From Thermoplasmata archaeon (GTDB lineage Archaea; Thermoplasmatota; Thermoplasmata; Thermoplasmatales; Thermoplasmataceae): DNA of 8,767 bases. Location of the stretch: positions 1-8,767 of the forward strand of contig JAJZYV010000056.1 in NCBI GenBank assembly GCA_021797955.1, read 5' to 3'. Below the pieces are notes generated by a model, which searched no databases, had not been told where the DNA came from, and was given only the letters and a program-made list of their open reading frames with translations. Position 1 is the first letter of the stretch, and the number at the start of each line of letters is the position of its first letter. Below, piece by piece: positions 1 to 6,835 of this stretch. A program made the position numbers and the translations under genes.

Positions 1-858
1 CCGTGGGGACATTCAGTTAACAAGGACATAAAAAACGATCATATTGACTTTGGAGACAACTCTAAGCTAGACCTGGTTGAAATAGAATCTCAGTGGATAA
101 ATACAATCCTTGAACATAGATATGTGGATAATGACGAGAGGGTTATGGTTTTTGCAATGGGACCCAATAGATGGATAAAATCCAGCGACTGGCCTCTCAA
201 AGGTTGCAAAAACATACATATGTATCTATCATCTGAAAAAAGTGCGGCAGGTATATCTGGAGATGGAAGACTGATTTTTGATAAACCGTCATATGGACTG
301 AGAACCGATCAGTTCACATACGATCCCATGGATCCTGTACCATACCTATCTGGAGAGGGATTTGCTCAGATAGGAGGACCAGATGACTATTCAGAAATAG
401 AAAAGAGAAAGGACATTCTTGTATATACTTCAGGGAAAATGGAAGAAGGATTAACAATTGCCGGAAAAATTACTGGAAGAATATTCATCTCTTCTGATTG
501 TGAGGATACAGACTTTACAATGAAAATACTTGATGTTCATCAGGATGGATATGCACAGAGACTTCAGGACGGTATAACAAGATTGAGGTACAGGAACGGT
601 CCATTCCAGGAGGCTCCATATGAACCTGGAAAAATCATTCAGATAGAGATTGATATGTGGGGTATGTTCCATGAAATAAAGAAAGATCACAGATTAAGGA
701 TTGAAATATCTTCCAGTGCATTTCCAAAGTACGCCAGAAACCAGAATATAGCAGGAAATCAGTATGATACTACCAATTATAAGGTTGCAAAGCAGAAGGT
801 TTACCATGGACAGCAGTACTCATCAGAAATAGAGATGCAAACTGTTGATAATCTTTAA
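1..858 (+). CDS. CocE/NonD family hydrolase, C-terminal part (5' end outside window)
   Basis: The reading frame is open from the first base, so this is the 3' part (285 codons) of a longer gene. A GTG at 124 could be mistaken for its start, but the 41 codons before it already encode family sequence. The opening residues PWGHS match the segment that carries the catalytic His of CocE-type alpha/beta hydrolases, which makes residue 4 of the fragment the likely triad His; the Ser and Asp lie upstream. From about residue 48 the fragment fits the jelly-roll C-terminal domain of the X-Pro dipeptidyl-peptidase/CocE family: GPNRWIKSSDWPL, then YDPMDPVP, TDFTMKILDVHQDGYAQ, RLRYRNG and a late LRIEISSSAFPKYARN. 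Members hydrolyse esters, amides or prolyl peptides. The substrate here is unknown, and a peptidase role would suit a peptide-scavenging acidophile. It ends in TAA, 49 bases before the GH3 gene, which has its own promoter, so the two are probably separate transcription units. Confidence 0.9.
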   Translation, partial: PWGHSVNKDIKNDHIDFGDNSKLDLVEIESQWINTILEHRYVDNDERVMVFAMGPNRWIKSSDWPLKGCKNIHMYLSSEKSAAGISGDGRLIFDKPSYGLRTDQFTYDPMDPVPYLSGEGFAQIGGPDDYSEIEKRKDILVYTSGKMEEGLTIAGKITGRIFISSDCEDTDFTMKILDVHQDGYAQRLQDGITRLRYRNGPFQEAPYEPGKIIQIEIDMWGMFHEIKKDHRLRIEISSSAFPKYARNQNIAGNQYDTTNYKVAKQKVYHGQQYSSEIEMQTVDNL

Positions 859-872
859 CCAATCTTAAAAAG

Positions 873-887
873 GAATATATTTAATAA
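873..887 (+). promoter_or_regulatory. Archaeal TATA box for the GH3 gene
   Basis: An AT-only run (ATATATTTAATAA and flanks) is preceded by the purine-rich stretch AAAAAGG, which resembles a BRE. Its centre near 880-881 lies about 27 bases before the ATG at 908, the usual TATA-to-initiation distance in archaea. The transcript would therefore begin at or within a few bases of the start codon, as in a leaderless mRNA. Inferred from pattern and spacing only. Confidence 0.6.
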
Positions 888-907
888 ATTTGCAGGATAA
901 GAGTGCC

Positions 908-2317
908 ATGAGAACTGGATTATTTATTCAAACAGGTTTGAGGGGAGTTGAAAGAGAGGAAAGCTTAAAGTACATTTCAAAAATGCTGCCTCTTTCCGTT
1001 GTTTTATTCGGCAACGATTTCAGCAATGAGAAGGAATTGACTGAACTGATCAGTAAGATAAATCACATCTATGTTGTTGAAAATAATGTTCCAGCCCCAT
1101 TTATTGCAGTTGATCAGGAGGGCGGAAATGTGGTGAGAATTCCATGGATTGATTACAGCCCAAGCAATCTTTTTCTTGGCAAATTAGACAATCCAGAATT
1201 CACAAATTATGTAGGTATGCTGACAGGTTACCAGCTAAATTCTCTTGGGATAAGGTGGAACCTTGCCCCTGTTCTGGATACCTTAAATGGATATAACCCA
1301 GTAATTCTTGAAAGGTCATTCGGTTCTGATCTAGAAACTATTGGAAAACATGGTGCAGAATTTATAAAAGGAATTCAGTCTTATGATGTTAGGGCAACAG
1401 CTAAACACTTTCCAGGACACGGATCAGTAATGGTAGACTCCCACGTGGATCTACCGGAAGATAAAAGAAATGTAGAATCAATTATCAATGATTCATACCC
1501 ATTTAGAAAAGCCATAGATGCAGGCGTTAGTTCCATAATGCTGTCACACGTTCTCTATAACTCTCTGGATGAGAACTATCCAGCCACCCTTTCTGAAGAA
1601 GTACAGAAATTGCTAAGACACAGTTTCAATTATAAAAATCTCATAATATCTGACTCAATGGATATGAAGGCTGTTAAGGGAAGATATGATGTTTCGGAAA
1701 TAATCAAAGGTTCAATTAAAAATGAGGTAGATGTGATCGAAAATGCAGATATTGTTGGATCAATGGAGTTTTATGAACAAATCCAAAACATAGACACAGC
1801 ATTGCTGAAACCTAAGGAAGAGAGAATCGTGCAATTCATGCAGCCTTTTAAGAAACTATCATATAAACCATCTCCCCTGCTCATGAGATCTGTAGAGACA
1901 GTTTCTTCAAGAATACGAAGAAGGAAAATACTTAATCCAGATATTGAAGCAGATCTCGTTTTAATGGATTCGAAGGATGAGAGTCAGGTTGCTGAAATAT
2001 CCAAATCAACAAATCTTGTATCAACTCACCTGGCAGACTTAAATCTAAAACTGAAACTGCATTACGGAACAGAATTTTTGGAAAACATGAAAGAATCGGG
2101 AAGACAGATCATCCTTGTTGGAAGAAATGAACATCTCAGGTCCAGGGTAAATTTAATGAATGCGATCTCTGGAAAAAACAACTGTGTTTTTATATCTACC
2201 AGTTTTGACGGAGACATTGGAATAGTTTCAGAAAAAATGGGATATATAAGCGCCTACTCAAAGAAGCCCTCAGTAATTGTTGGAGCAATTCTGAAAGCAT
2301 ATGGATTTATGGCGTGA
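908..2317 (+). CDS. Glycoside hydrolase family 3, NagZ-type (beta-N-acetylhexosaminidase-like)
   Basis: This is a 469-residue protein if it starts at ATG 908. The TTG at 890 would add six residues, but it abuts the TATA box and has no SD, so 908 is preferred. The N-terminal two-thirds is a GH3 TIM-barrel: DQEGG at residues 69-73, the APVLDT region, ERSFG, KHFPGHG at 166-172 followed by the DSH loop (D177, H179), and the nucleophile region ISDSMDM with D249. The KHFPGHG/DSH loop defines the NagZ branch, in which an Asp-His pair acts as the general acid/base. The remaining roughly 190 residues resemble the C-terminal alpha/beta domain found in longer NagZ relatives. No signal peptide or membrane segment is visible, so it should act in the cytoplasm on imported or recycled beta-linked (amino)sugars. 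Beta-glucosidase-like or phosphorylase activity cannot be excluded. It has its own promoter and precedes a sugar ABC operon, so a catabolic role is likely. Confidence 0.88.
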   Translation: MRTGLFIQTGLRGVEREESLKYISKMLPLSVVLFGNDFSNEKELTELISKINHIYVVENNVPAPFIAVDQEGGNVVRIPWIDYSPSNLFLGKLDNPEFTNYVGMLTGYQLNSLGIRWNLAPVLDTLNGYNPVILERSFGSDLETIGKHGAEFIKGIQSYDVRATAKHFPGHGSVMVDSHVDLPEDKRNVESIINDSYPFRKAIDAGVSSIMLSHVLYNSLDENYPATLSEEVQKLLRHSFNYKNLIISDSMDMKAVKGRYDVSEIIKGSIKNEVDVIENADIVGSMEFYEQIQNIDTALLKPKEERIVQFMQPFKKLSYKPSPLLMRSVETVSSRIRRRKILNPDIEADLVLMDSKDESQVAEISKSTNLVSTHLADLNLKLKLHYGTEFLENMKESGRQIILVGRNEHLRSRVNLMNAISGKNNCVFISTSFDGDIGIVSEKMGYISAYSKKPSVIVGAILKAYGFMA

Positions 2318-2335
2318 AGGCAGTTGTATTATAGC

Positions 2336-2354
2336 TCCAATAATTCAAATTGGA
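2336..2354. promoter_or_regulatory. Palindrome TCCAAT-N7-ATTGGA, candidate operator
   Basis: Two perfect 6-base arms are separated by 7 bases (aattcaa), giving a 19-base dyad about 40-60 bases upstream of the TATA elements of the ABC operon. The half-site spacing suits a dimeric helix-turn-helix regulator. It could instead fold as a weak AT-rich hairpin after the GH3 gene, but no T-run follows it. The operator role is inferred. Confidence 0.4.
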
Positions 2355-2396
2355 AAACATGGCACGATATTTTGCGACACTGGACATGGCAATATT
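2351..2396. repeat. Imperfect direct repeat around ACATGGCA, 27-base period
   Basis: ACATGGCA occurs at 2357-2364 and again at 2384-2391. The wider blocks are similar: TGG, then ACATGGCA, then ATATTT, with 3-base and 2-base insertions in the first copy. The second copy runs directly into the TATTTAAA element. The repeats may be tandem binding sites for a transcription factor acting at the operon promoter; a small local duplication is the alternative. Confidence 0.4.
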
Positions 2397-2431
2397 TAAA
2401 CCCATAAAAAAACATATATAGTATTTTAATC

Positions 2432-4003
2432 ATGGGTTATACTATGCAAAGTAGTGGGACTAATAGTAGTGGAGGAAGTAGCAAGAAAGTAATAATTGCT
2501 ATTGCTGTTGTAATCGTACTTATTGTTGCTGGTATTGGAACCTATTTTATTATAACAAACCATCCAACGACAACATCTAAAAAGGTAACAATAACGGTAG
2601 CTGGACCTGTGTACAGCTCTAGTTCAACCATATGGGAGAATTTCGTAAATAACGAAACTGCTGTGTGGCAGAAAGCACATCCAAACGTGGAAATAAAATT
2701 CGTAGGGCCTTTTGACGCAAGTAGTGAGGCACAGTATTATGATAAGCTTGATTTGATGACATCAAAAGCTTCTACTGCTCCAGATGTGATGCTGGAGGAT
2801 ATGTTCTATACTGCAACCTATGCACATGAAAAAGTGATAGCACCACTAAATAACTATATGAATTCCACAGAAAAGAATTCATTCTTCCCGTCAGCCCTGG
2901 GTCAGATGGAAATAAACGGAACAATATATGGTATGCCAACCCAGGTAACAGACACGTTAATATATTACAACATGTCACTTTTCCACGAAGCCGGTATAAA
3001 AACTCCATGGCAACCGACAAGCTGGGCAGATATACTTCACACGTCAATGGAACTTAAGGCTAATCTATCGTCAATAAAAGGATTCATTCCAATGAATATA
3101 TACACTGATACCAGAGGTGGAGAGGCTTCAAGCTTTACTGGATTTGAAGGGTTACTATATGGAACTGGATGGGGTCTTTATAACTTTTCAAGTTCACAGT
3201 GGTATGGTAACAATCCTGGTCTTAATGCTACATTACATTTCTATAAAACAGCATTTGTGACAGACAACCTTGCATCAGTTGATCTTAGCACAACTCCTTA
3301 TATAACAACAGGGCAGTATTTACAGGAAGGTAAGTTAGGAATTGCTGTAGATGGAAGCTGGATGTATGGATATCAATGGGCTTCCGGATCTCATGAGATT
3401 CATAACTTTACAAAATATATTGGTCTCGCGTATATACCAACTGAATTTGGTCAGGCCCCATATTATAATTCCATGGTAGGTGGATGGGGGTGGGCAATGT
3501 ATAACGGCGTTAGCAACAAGTCCCTCGTTTACTCATTCATGCAGGCACTGGATAACACAACAAATCAAATAAAAATAAATTTGCCAGGCCAGGCGCTTGC
3601 GGGAGGATTACCAGCTACAACAAGTGCATCAAGCAATCCAATGTTCAAAGATCTAATGCCTAACGCACCACAACTTGATACATTCTATGCAAAAGCACTG
3701 AAATATGGAAGTTATAGACCTCCAGTATCAACATACCCAACAGTCTCAACGGCACTACAGGCTGCGATGAGTGATGTCGTGGTGGGCAAAATGAGTGTAT
3801 CCAGTGCATTAAGTGCATACGATTCCGCACTCGTAACAGACTTCGGCAGTTCAAAGGTACAAATAGTGAAAGGCCCCACAATTGGACCATCAGCTTCCAG
3901 TTCTATCGCAACTCAATATGCTCAGTTACAATCTAAGGACGTTCAATCACCATCACTGCAGTTTTATAACAACCTTTACTTAGTATCAAAAATTAAAGCC
4001 TGA
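2432..4003 (+). CDS. Membrane-anchored solute-binding protein of carbohydrate ABC transporter
   Basis: This extracytoplasmic sugar-binding protein (523 residues from ATG 2432, or 519 from the in-frame ATG 2444) delivers substrate to the permeases encoded downstream. A short Ser/Gly/Asn-rich tail ending in KK (18-19) is followed by one hydrophobic segment at about residues 20-41 and a brief Thr/Ser linker. This predicts an N-terminal anchor with the binding domain outside the cell. The rest has the bilobed family-1 extracellular solute-binding layout: WENFVNNETAVWQKAHPNVEIKF, the NGTIYGMP and LIYYNMSLF segments (about 162-184), and a VDGSWMYGYQW loop. The whole protein has no cysteine, so it cannot be a bacterial-type lipoprotein. 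Ten N-X-S/T sequons (N74, 144, 162, 180, 211, 251, 265, 325, 362, 375) lie in the external part, consistent with heavy archaeal N-glycosylation. The ligand is unknown; the GH31 gene in the operon suggests an alpha-glucoside. Confidence 0.9.
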   Translation: MGYTMQSSGTNSSGGSSKKVIIAIAVVIVLIVAGIGTYFIITNHPTTTSKKVTITVAGPVYSSSSTIWENFVNNETAVWQKAHPNVEIKFVGPFDASSEAQYYDKLDLMTSKASTAPDVMLEDMFYTATYAHEKVIAPLNNYMNSTEKNSFFPSALGQMEINGTIYGMPTQVTDTLIYYNMSLFHEAGIKTPWQPTSWADILHTSMELKANLSSIKGFIPMNIYTDTRGGEASSFTGFEGLLYGTGWGLYNFSSSQWYGNNPGLNATLHFYKTAFVTDNLASVDLSTTPYITTGQYLQEGKLGIAVDGSWMYGYQWASGSHEIHNFTKYIGLAYIPTEFGQAPYYNSMVGGWGWAMYNGVSNKSLVYSFMQALDNTTNQIKINLPGQALAGGLPATTSASSNPMFKDLMPNAPQLDTFYAKALKYGSYRPPVSTYPTVSTALQAAMSDVVVGKMSVSSALSAYDSALVTDFGSSKVQIVKGPTIGPSASSSIATQYAQLQSKDVQSPSLQFYNNLYLVSKIKA

Positions 4004-4011
4004 GTGAAAAA

Positions 4012-4914
4012 ATGTTCGCATCAGAGAGCAGGCAACTGAAGGACAAGGAAAATTCAATTATTTTTTACATTTTAGCATTAATACCAGCTTTTTTATATTT
4101 AGGTATATTCTTTATTTATCCGTTGTTTCTTTCCATTTATTATTCTTTTACAAACATTTCATTATTAAACATTAACAACTTTAATTTCGTAGGATTTTTT
4201 AACTATACGAGGCTTTTCACAAGTTCTATTTTTGAACAATCAATTGTTATAACTATCGTTTTCTTTGTATTTTCAGCGGTAATTGGTCAGATGTTTTTTG
4301 GAGCTATAGTGGCCTATGTTATTAATGGAACTAATAAATTTTTTGGAACTATAATCACACTTACAATACTTATGGCGTGGGCAACTCCCCAAGTGGTAAG
4401 TGGGATAACATGGTACAGTACCCTGAGTTATGTGCCGATGGGACTGGCCAATTATATATTAAATAGTATTGGTGTCGCTCCAATCCATTTTCTATCGTTT
4501 CATAACGCACTTTATATGATCATTATTGCAAATGCTTGGCTGGGTATGGGATTTTCAGTCCTTTTATTCAGTTCTGCAATTAAAAACATAAACCCATCAG
4601 TCATCAAGGCAACTGTTGTAGATGGTGCAGGTTCTTTTTCAAGATTCTTTAGAATAATATTCCCAATGTTAAAGCAAACTATCCTTACAGATATGATTCT
4701 CATCACTTTATGGACACTTGGTGCTTTTACTCTCATATTTGTACTAACTCATGGGGGACCATCTGACTCGACTAATATCCTTACTATATATCAGTATAAC
4801 ACAGCGTTTTCAGTTTTTAACGTCGGTCTAGCAAATGCTATTGGAGTTATCATTATTTTGGCTGGTGTTATAATGTCCCTTTTATACCTGAAGGTGATCA
4901 AAATTGAAGATTGA
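4012..4914 (+). CDS. Carbohydrate ABC transporter permease, MalF/UgpA-like
   Basis: One of the two membrane subunits of the importer (300 residues). It is strongly hydrophobic, with about six helices: roughly 17-39, 79-104, 112-133, 160-185, 227-252 and 270-295. The ATPase-docking EAA loop is visible at about residues 199-218 as KATVVDGAG, then an IIFP ending, with D204-G205 and P218. Its place directly after the binding protein and its N-terminal pattern of helix plus PLFLSIYYSFTN fit the MalF/UgpA side of the pair. It starts 8 bases after the previous stop. The start is preceded by GTGA, a partial SD, so translation is probably coupled. Its C-terminal codons contain the SD for the next gene, which overlaps it by 11 bases. 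Confidence 0.92.
   Translation: MFASESRQLKDKENSIIFYILALIPAFLYLGIFFIYPLFLSIYYSFTNISLLNINNFNFVGFFNYTRLFTSSIFEQSIVITIVFFVFSAVIGQMFFGAIVAYVINGTNKFFGTIITLTILMAWATPQVVSGITWYSTLSYVPMGLANYILNSIGVAPIHFLSFHNALYMIIIANAWLGMGFSVLLFSSAIKNINPSVIKATVVDGAGSFSRFFRIIFPMLKQTILTDMILITLWTLGAFTLIFVLTHGGPSDSTNILTIYQYNTAFSVFNVGLANAIGVIIILAGVIMSLLYLKVIKIED
4892..4899 (+). promoter_or_regulatory. Strong SD (AGGTGATC) fixing the TTG start of the second permease
   Basis: AGGTGATC contains GGTGATC, a full 7-base match to the usual archaeal 16S rRNA 3' tail, and ends 4 bases before the TTG at 4904. It lies inside the last codons of the first permease gene. There is no in-frame ATG nearby, so this site decides the start. 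Confidence 0.8.
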
Positions 4915-5728
4915 AAATGCTACAATAAAAAGTTCACTTTCATATATATTATTAACTCTTTTGGCAATTTTTTTCCTTATACCCTTCGTATGGGTTTTCG
5001 TGGAAGGATTCGCATCTATTAGCAATGAAGGATTCGGTAATTTTGGGTCATTCACAATTGCTGCATATGCGGAAATATTTGCAAATAAGTATTTTTCTTT
5101 ATCTATAGAAAATGGCCTGATCCAGTCTTTAGGTGGAACAGCAATCTCAATCACACTGGCTGTCTTCGCATCTTACGTATTTTCAAGGAAGAGATTTCCA
5201 TTCAGAATAGCACTTATATTAACAATACTTTTTTTTACGGGATTTCCTGTCTTTTCACTTTTGATCCCTATGTATGTATTTTATCAGAATGTCAATCTTT
5301 ATAACACTCAGATAGGGGTAATCCTTTTTTTGGGAGTTTTAAATCTACCAATAACAATCTGGATAATGAAAAACTCGTTCGATCAGATTCCCAGATCAAT
5401 TGAAAGAGCAGCGTTGGTTGATGGTGCGTCCTCATTCCAGTCAATTACAAGAGTTTTCCTTCCACTTGCTTTCCCAACAATAGCAGTTCTTATTCTTCTT
5501 GATTTTATTACAAATTGGGGGAATTTCTATGTTCCATATATACTTCTAAGTTCGAGGCATCTATTTCCTATCGCAGTATATATCTACACATATTTTGGTG
5601 CATATTCAGTACAATATAACCAGCTTGCAGCAGCATCAGTAGTTTACATGATTCCCACATTAATTATGTACATATTCGCTCAAAAGTACCTAATAAAAGC
5701 ATTTTCAGTTGGAGGAGTAAAGGGGTGA
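4904..5728 (+). CDS. Carbohydrate ABC transporter permease, MalG/UgpE-like
   Basis: The second membrane subunit (274 residues), expected to pair with the upstream permease to form the translocation path. About six hydrophobic segments are visible. The EAA loop is very clear: ERAALVDGASS begins at E167, with D173-G174, and ends in FLPL with P187. The protein ends close after the last helix, in the sequence KAFSVGGVKG, typical of MalG-type subunits. The start is an unusual TTG that overlaps the end of the first permease gene by 11 bases. It is supported by a near-perfect SD at 4892-4899 and by the lack of an in-frame ATG before the first helix. The overlap suggests translational coupling, giving equal amounts of the two subunits. 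Confidence 0.92.
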   Translation: MKIENATIKSSLSYILLTLLAIFFLIPFVWVFVEGFASISNEGFGNFGSFTIAAYAEIFANKYFSLSIENGLIQSLGGTAISITLAVFASYVFSRKRFPFRIALILTILFFTGFPVFSLLIPMYVFYQNVNLYNTQIGVILFLGVLNLPITIWIMKNSFDQIPRSIERAALVDGASSFQSITRVFLPLAFPTIAVLILLDFITNWGNFYVPYILLSSRHLFPIAVYIYTYFGAYSVQYNQLAAASVVYMIPTLIMYIFAQKYLIKAFSVGGVKG

Positions 5729-5730
5729 AA
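5722..5730 (+). promoter_or_regulatory. SD site overlapping the stop codon of the second permease
   Basis: GGGGTGAAA contains GGTGA (5724-5728), whose TGA is also the stop codon of the second permease. It sits 4 bases before the ATG at 5733. Termination and re-initiation at this point would couple the amounts of ATPase and permease. Confidence 0.7.
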
Positions 5731-5732
5731 GT

Positions 5733-6794
5733 ATGGTATCGGTAAAACTTAAAGATATAAACAAGAAATTTTCAAACACTGTTGTATTAAACAACATGAA
5801 TTTAAATGTAGAGGACAAGGAATTTTTTATTCTTCTTGGCGCTTCGGGGTCTGGAAAATCCACAACGCTAAACATAATTGCAGGGCTTGAAAGAGCAACC
5901 TCCGGAGATATACTTTTTGACGATAAAATCGTAAATAGTATGAGTCCAGTTCAGAGAGGAATTGCAATGGTGTTTCAGGATTATGCGTTATACCCACACC
6001 TGACAGTTAGAAACAACATAGCGTTTCCTTTAAAAATGAGAAAATATACAAAGGATGTAATAGATGAAAAGGTGGAGGAAGTAGCAAAAACCCTTGGACT
6101 TGAAGAGTATTTAAATAGATACCCAAGAGAACTATCTGGAGGTCAGGCCCAGAGGGTATCCCTTGGAAGAGCACTTGTAAGGGACCCAGGAGTATTTCTT
6201 CTTGACGAACCTCTCTCAAATTTGGACGCAAAAATAAGAAACCAAATAAGAGTAGAGTTGAAGTTGATTCAGCAAAATTTAGGAAAAACCTTCATTTATG
6301 TAACCCATGATCAGCAGGAAGCAATGTCACTTGGAGATCATATCGCGATTCTAAGAAATGGAAAGTTAGAGCAGGTAGGAGCCCCCATGGAAGTTTACAA
6401 AAATCCAAGGAATGAATATGTGGCTGCTTTTCTGGGAGAACCTGTTATAAATTTCTTTGAAATGGTAAAAGATTCTGGAGTTTATGTTTCTGATGACCTG
6501 ATCATAAAGGGAATAAACGCTGAAGAAAAGGAAATAAATATAGGTATAAGACCAGAATCCATGAAGTTGAAACGGGAAAAAGAAAATGATGTAGAACTAA
6601 AAATAAGGCCACAAACAATAGAAAGTTTTGGCTCTTATTCAGTGATCATAGGTAAATCAAAATCAAATAAGGAGGTAAGGGTCAGACTTAGTGAAGATTT
6701 TGATTTAAATTCTAAATCTGAAATGGCTCTATACATTTCCATATCTGATCTATACATCTTTGGAAAAAATGGGGATAGAATAGATAAAAACTGA
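5733..6794 (+). CDS. ABC transporter ATPase, MalK/UgpC/MsmK-like
   Basis: The cytoplasmic ATP-hydrolysing subunit that drives import (353 residues). All nucleotide-binding motifs are intact: Walker A GASGSGKST (36-44), Q-loop Q82 in VFQDYALYPH, signature LSGGQ (134-138), Walker B FLLDEP with D158 and E159, D-loop SNLD (162-165) and switch H192 in VTHDQQEA. After the NBD, residues from about 232 onward form the C-terminal TOBE/OB domain of the CUT1 sugar-transporter family, shown by FLGEPVINFF and GIRPES (271-276). This domain is slightly short compared with typical MalK proteins of about 370 residues. Some relatives serve several importers; here it is co-encoded with one. It starts 4 bases after the previous stop, and one gene copy implies a homodimer. 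Confidence 0.95.
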   Translation: MVSVKLKDINKKFSNTVVLNNMNLNVEDKEFFILLGASGSGKSTTLNIIAGLERATSGDILFDDKIVNSMSPVQRGIAMVFQDYALYPHLTVRNNIAFPLKMRKYTKDVIDEKVEEVAKTLGLEEYLNRYPRELSGGQAQRVSLGRALVRDPGVFLLDEPLSNLDAKIRNQIRVELKLIQQNLGKTFIYVTHDQQEAMSLGDHIAILRNGKLEQVGAPMEVYKNPRNEYVAAFLGEPVINFFEMVKDSGVYVSDDLIIKGINAEEKEINIGIRPESMKLKREKENDVELKIRPQTIESFGSYSVIIGKSKSNKEVRVRLSEDFDLNSKSEMALYISISDLYIFGKNGDRIDKN

Positions 6795-6810
6795 GGAATA
6801 TTGGGAATAG

Positions 6811-6829
6811 TTATATTAAAAATAGGGGT
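6811..6829 (+). promoter_or_regulatory. Possible weak internal promoter and SD before the GH31 gene
   Basis: The 41-base gap contains TTATATTA (6811-6818) after the purine-rich GGGAATAG, and then AGGGGT (6824-6829) just before the ATG at 6836. The TATA-like element is only about 21-22 bases from the ATG, shorter than at the GH3 gene, so an internal promoter is doubtful. The AGGGGT is an imperfect SD match. Read-through from the operon is the simpler explanation for GH31 expression. Confidence 0.3.
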
Positions 6830-6835
6830 AAAAGC

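Larger units (their letters stand above)
2318..2431 (+). promoter_or_regulatory. Control region upstream of the sugar ABC operon
   Basis: This is the longest gap in the window. It holds a perfect 6-base inverted repeat (2336-2354), an imperfect direct repeat (2351-2396) and several TATA-like elements: TATTTAAA at 2393-2400, ATAAAAAA at 2404-2411 and CATATATA at 2413-2420. No SD sequence precedes the binding-protein gene, which suggests a leaderless or very short-leader transcript. No coding potential was seen. The dense arrangement of repeats next to the TATA elements is what a sugar-regulated archaeal operon would be expected to show. The regulator is not encoded in the window. Confidence 0.65.

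Noticed and set aside
124..126. GTG at 124 as the start of the first gene
   Set aside because: The same frame is open back to base 1 and encodes recognisable CocE-family sequence (PWGHS, then IDFGDN) before the GTG, so the gene is cut by the window edge rather than starting here.
2336..2354. Reading the palindrome as an intrinsic terminator for the GH3 gene
   Set aside because: The stem is short and AT-rich with a 7-base loop, and it is followed by GGAAAACATGG rather than a T-run. An operator role is the better guess.
2772..3047. Minus-strand open frame of about 91 codons inside the binding-protein gene
   Set aside because: It lies fully antisense to a well-supported gene, has no recognisable domain and has no promoter or SD of its own.
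4882..5154. Minus-strand open frame of about 90 codons across the permease junction
   Set aside because: Antisense to both permease genes, low-complexity composition mirroring membrane-protein codons, and no recognisable product.
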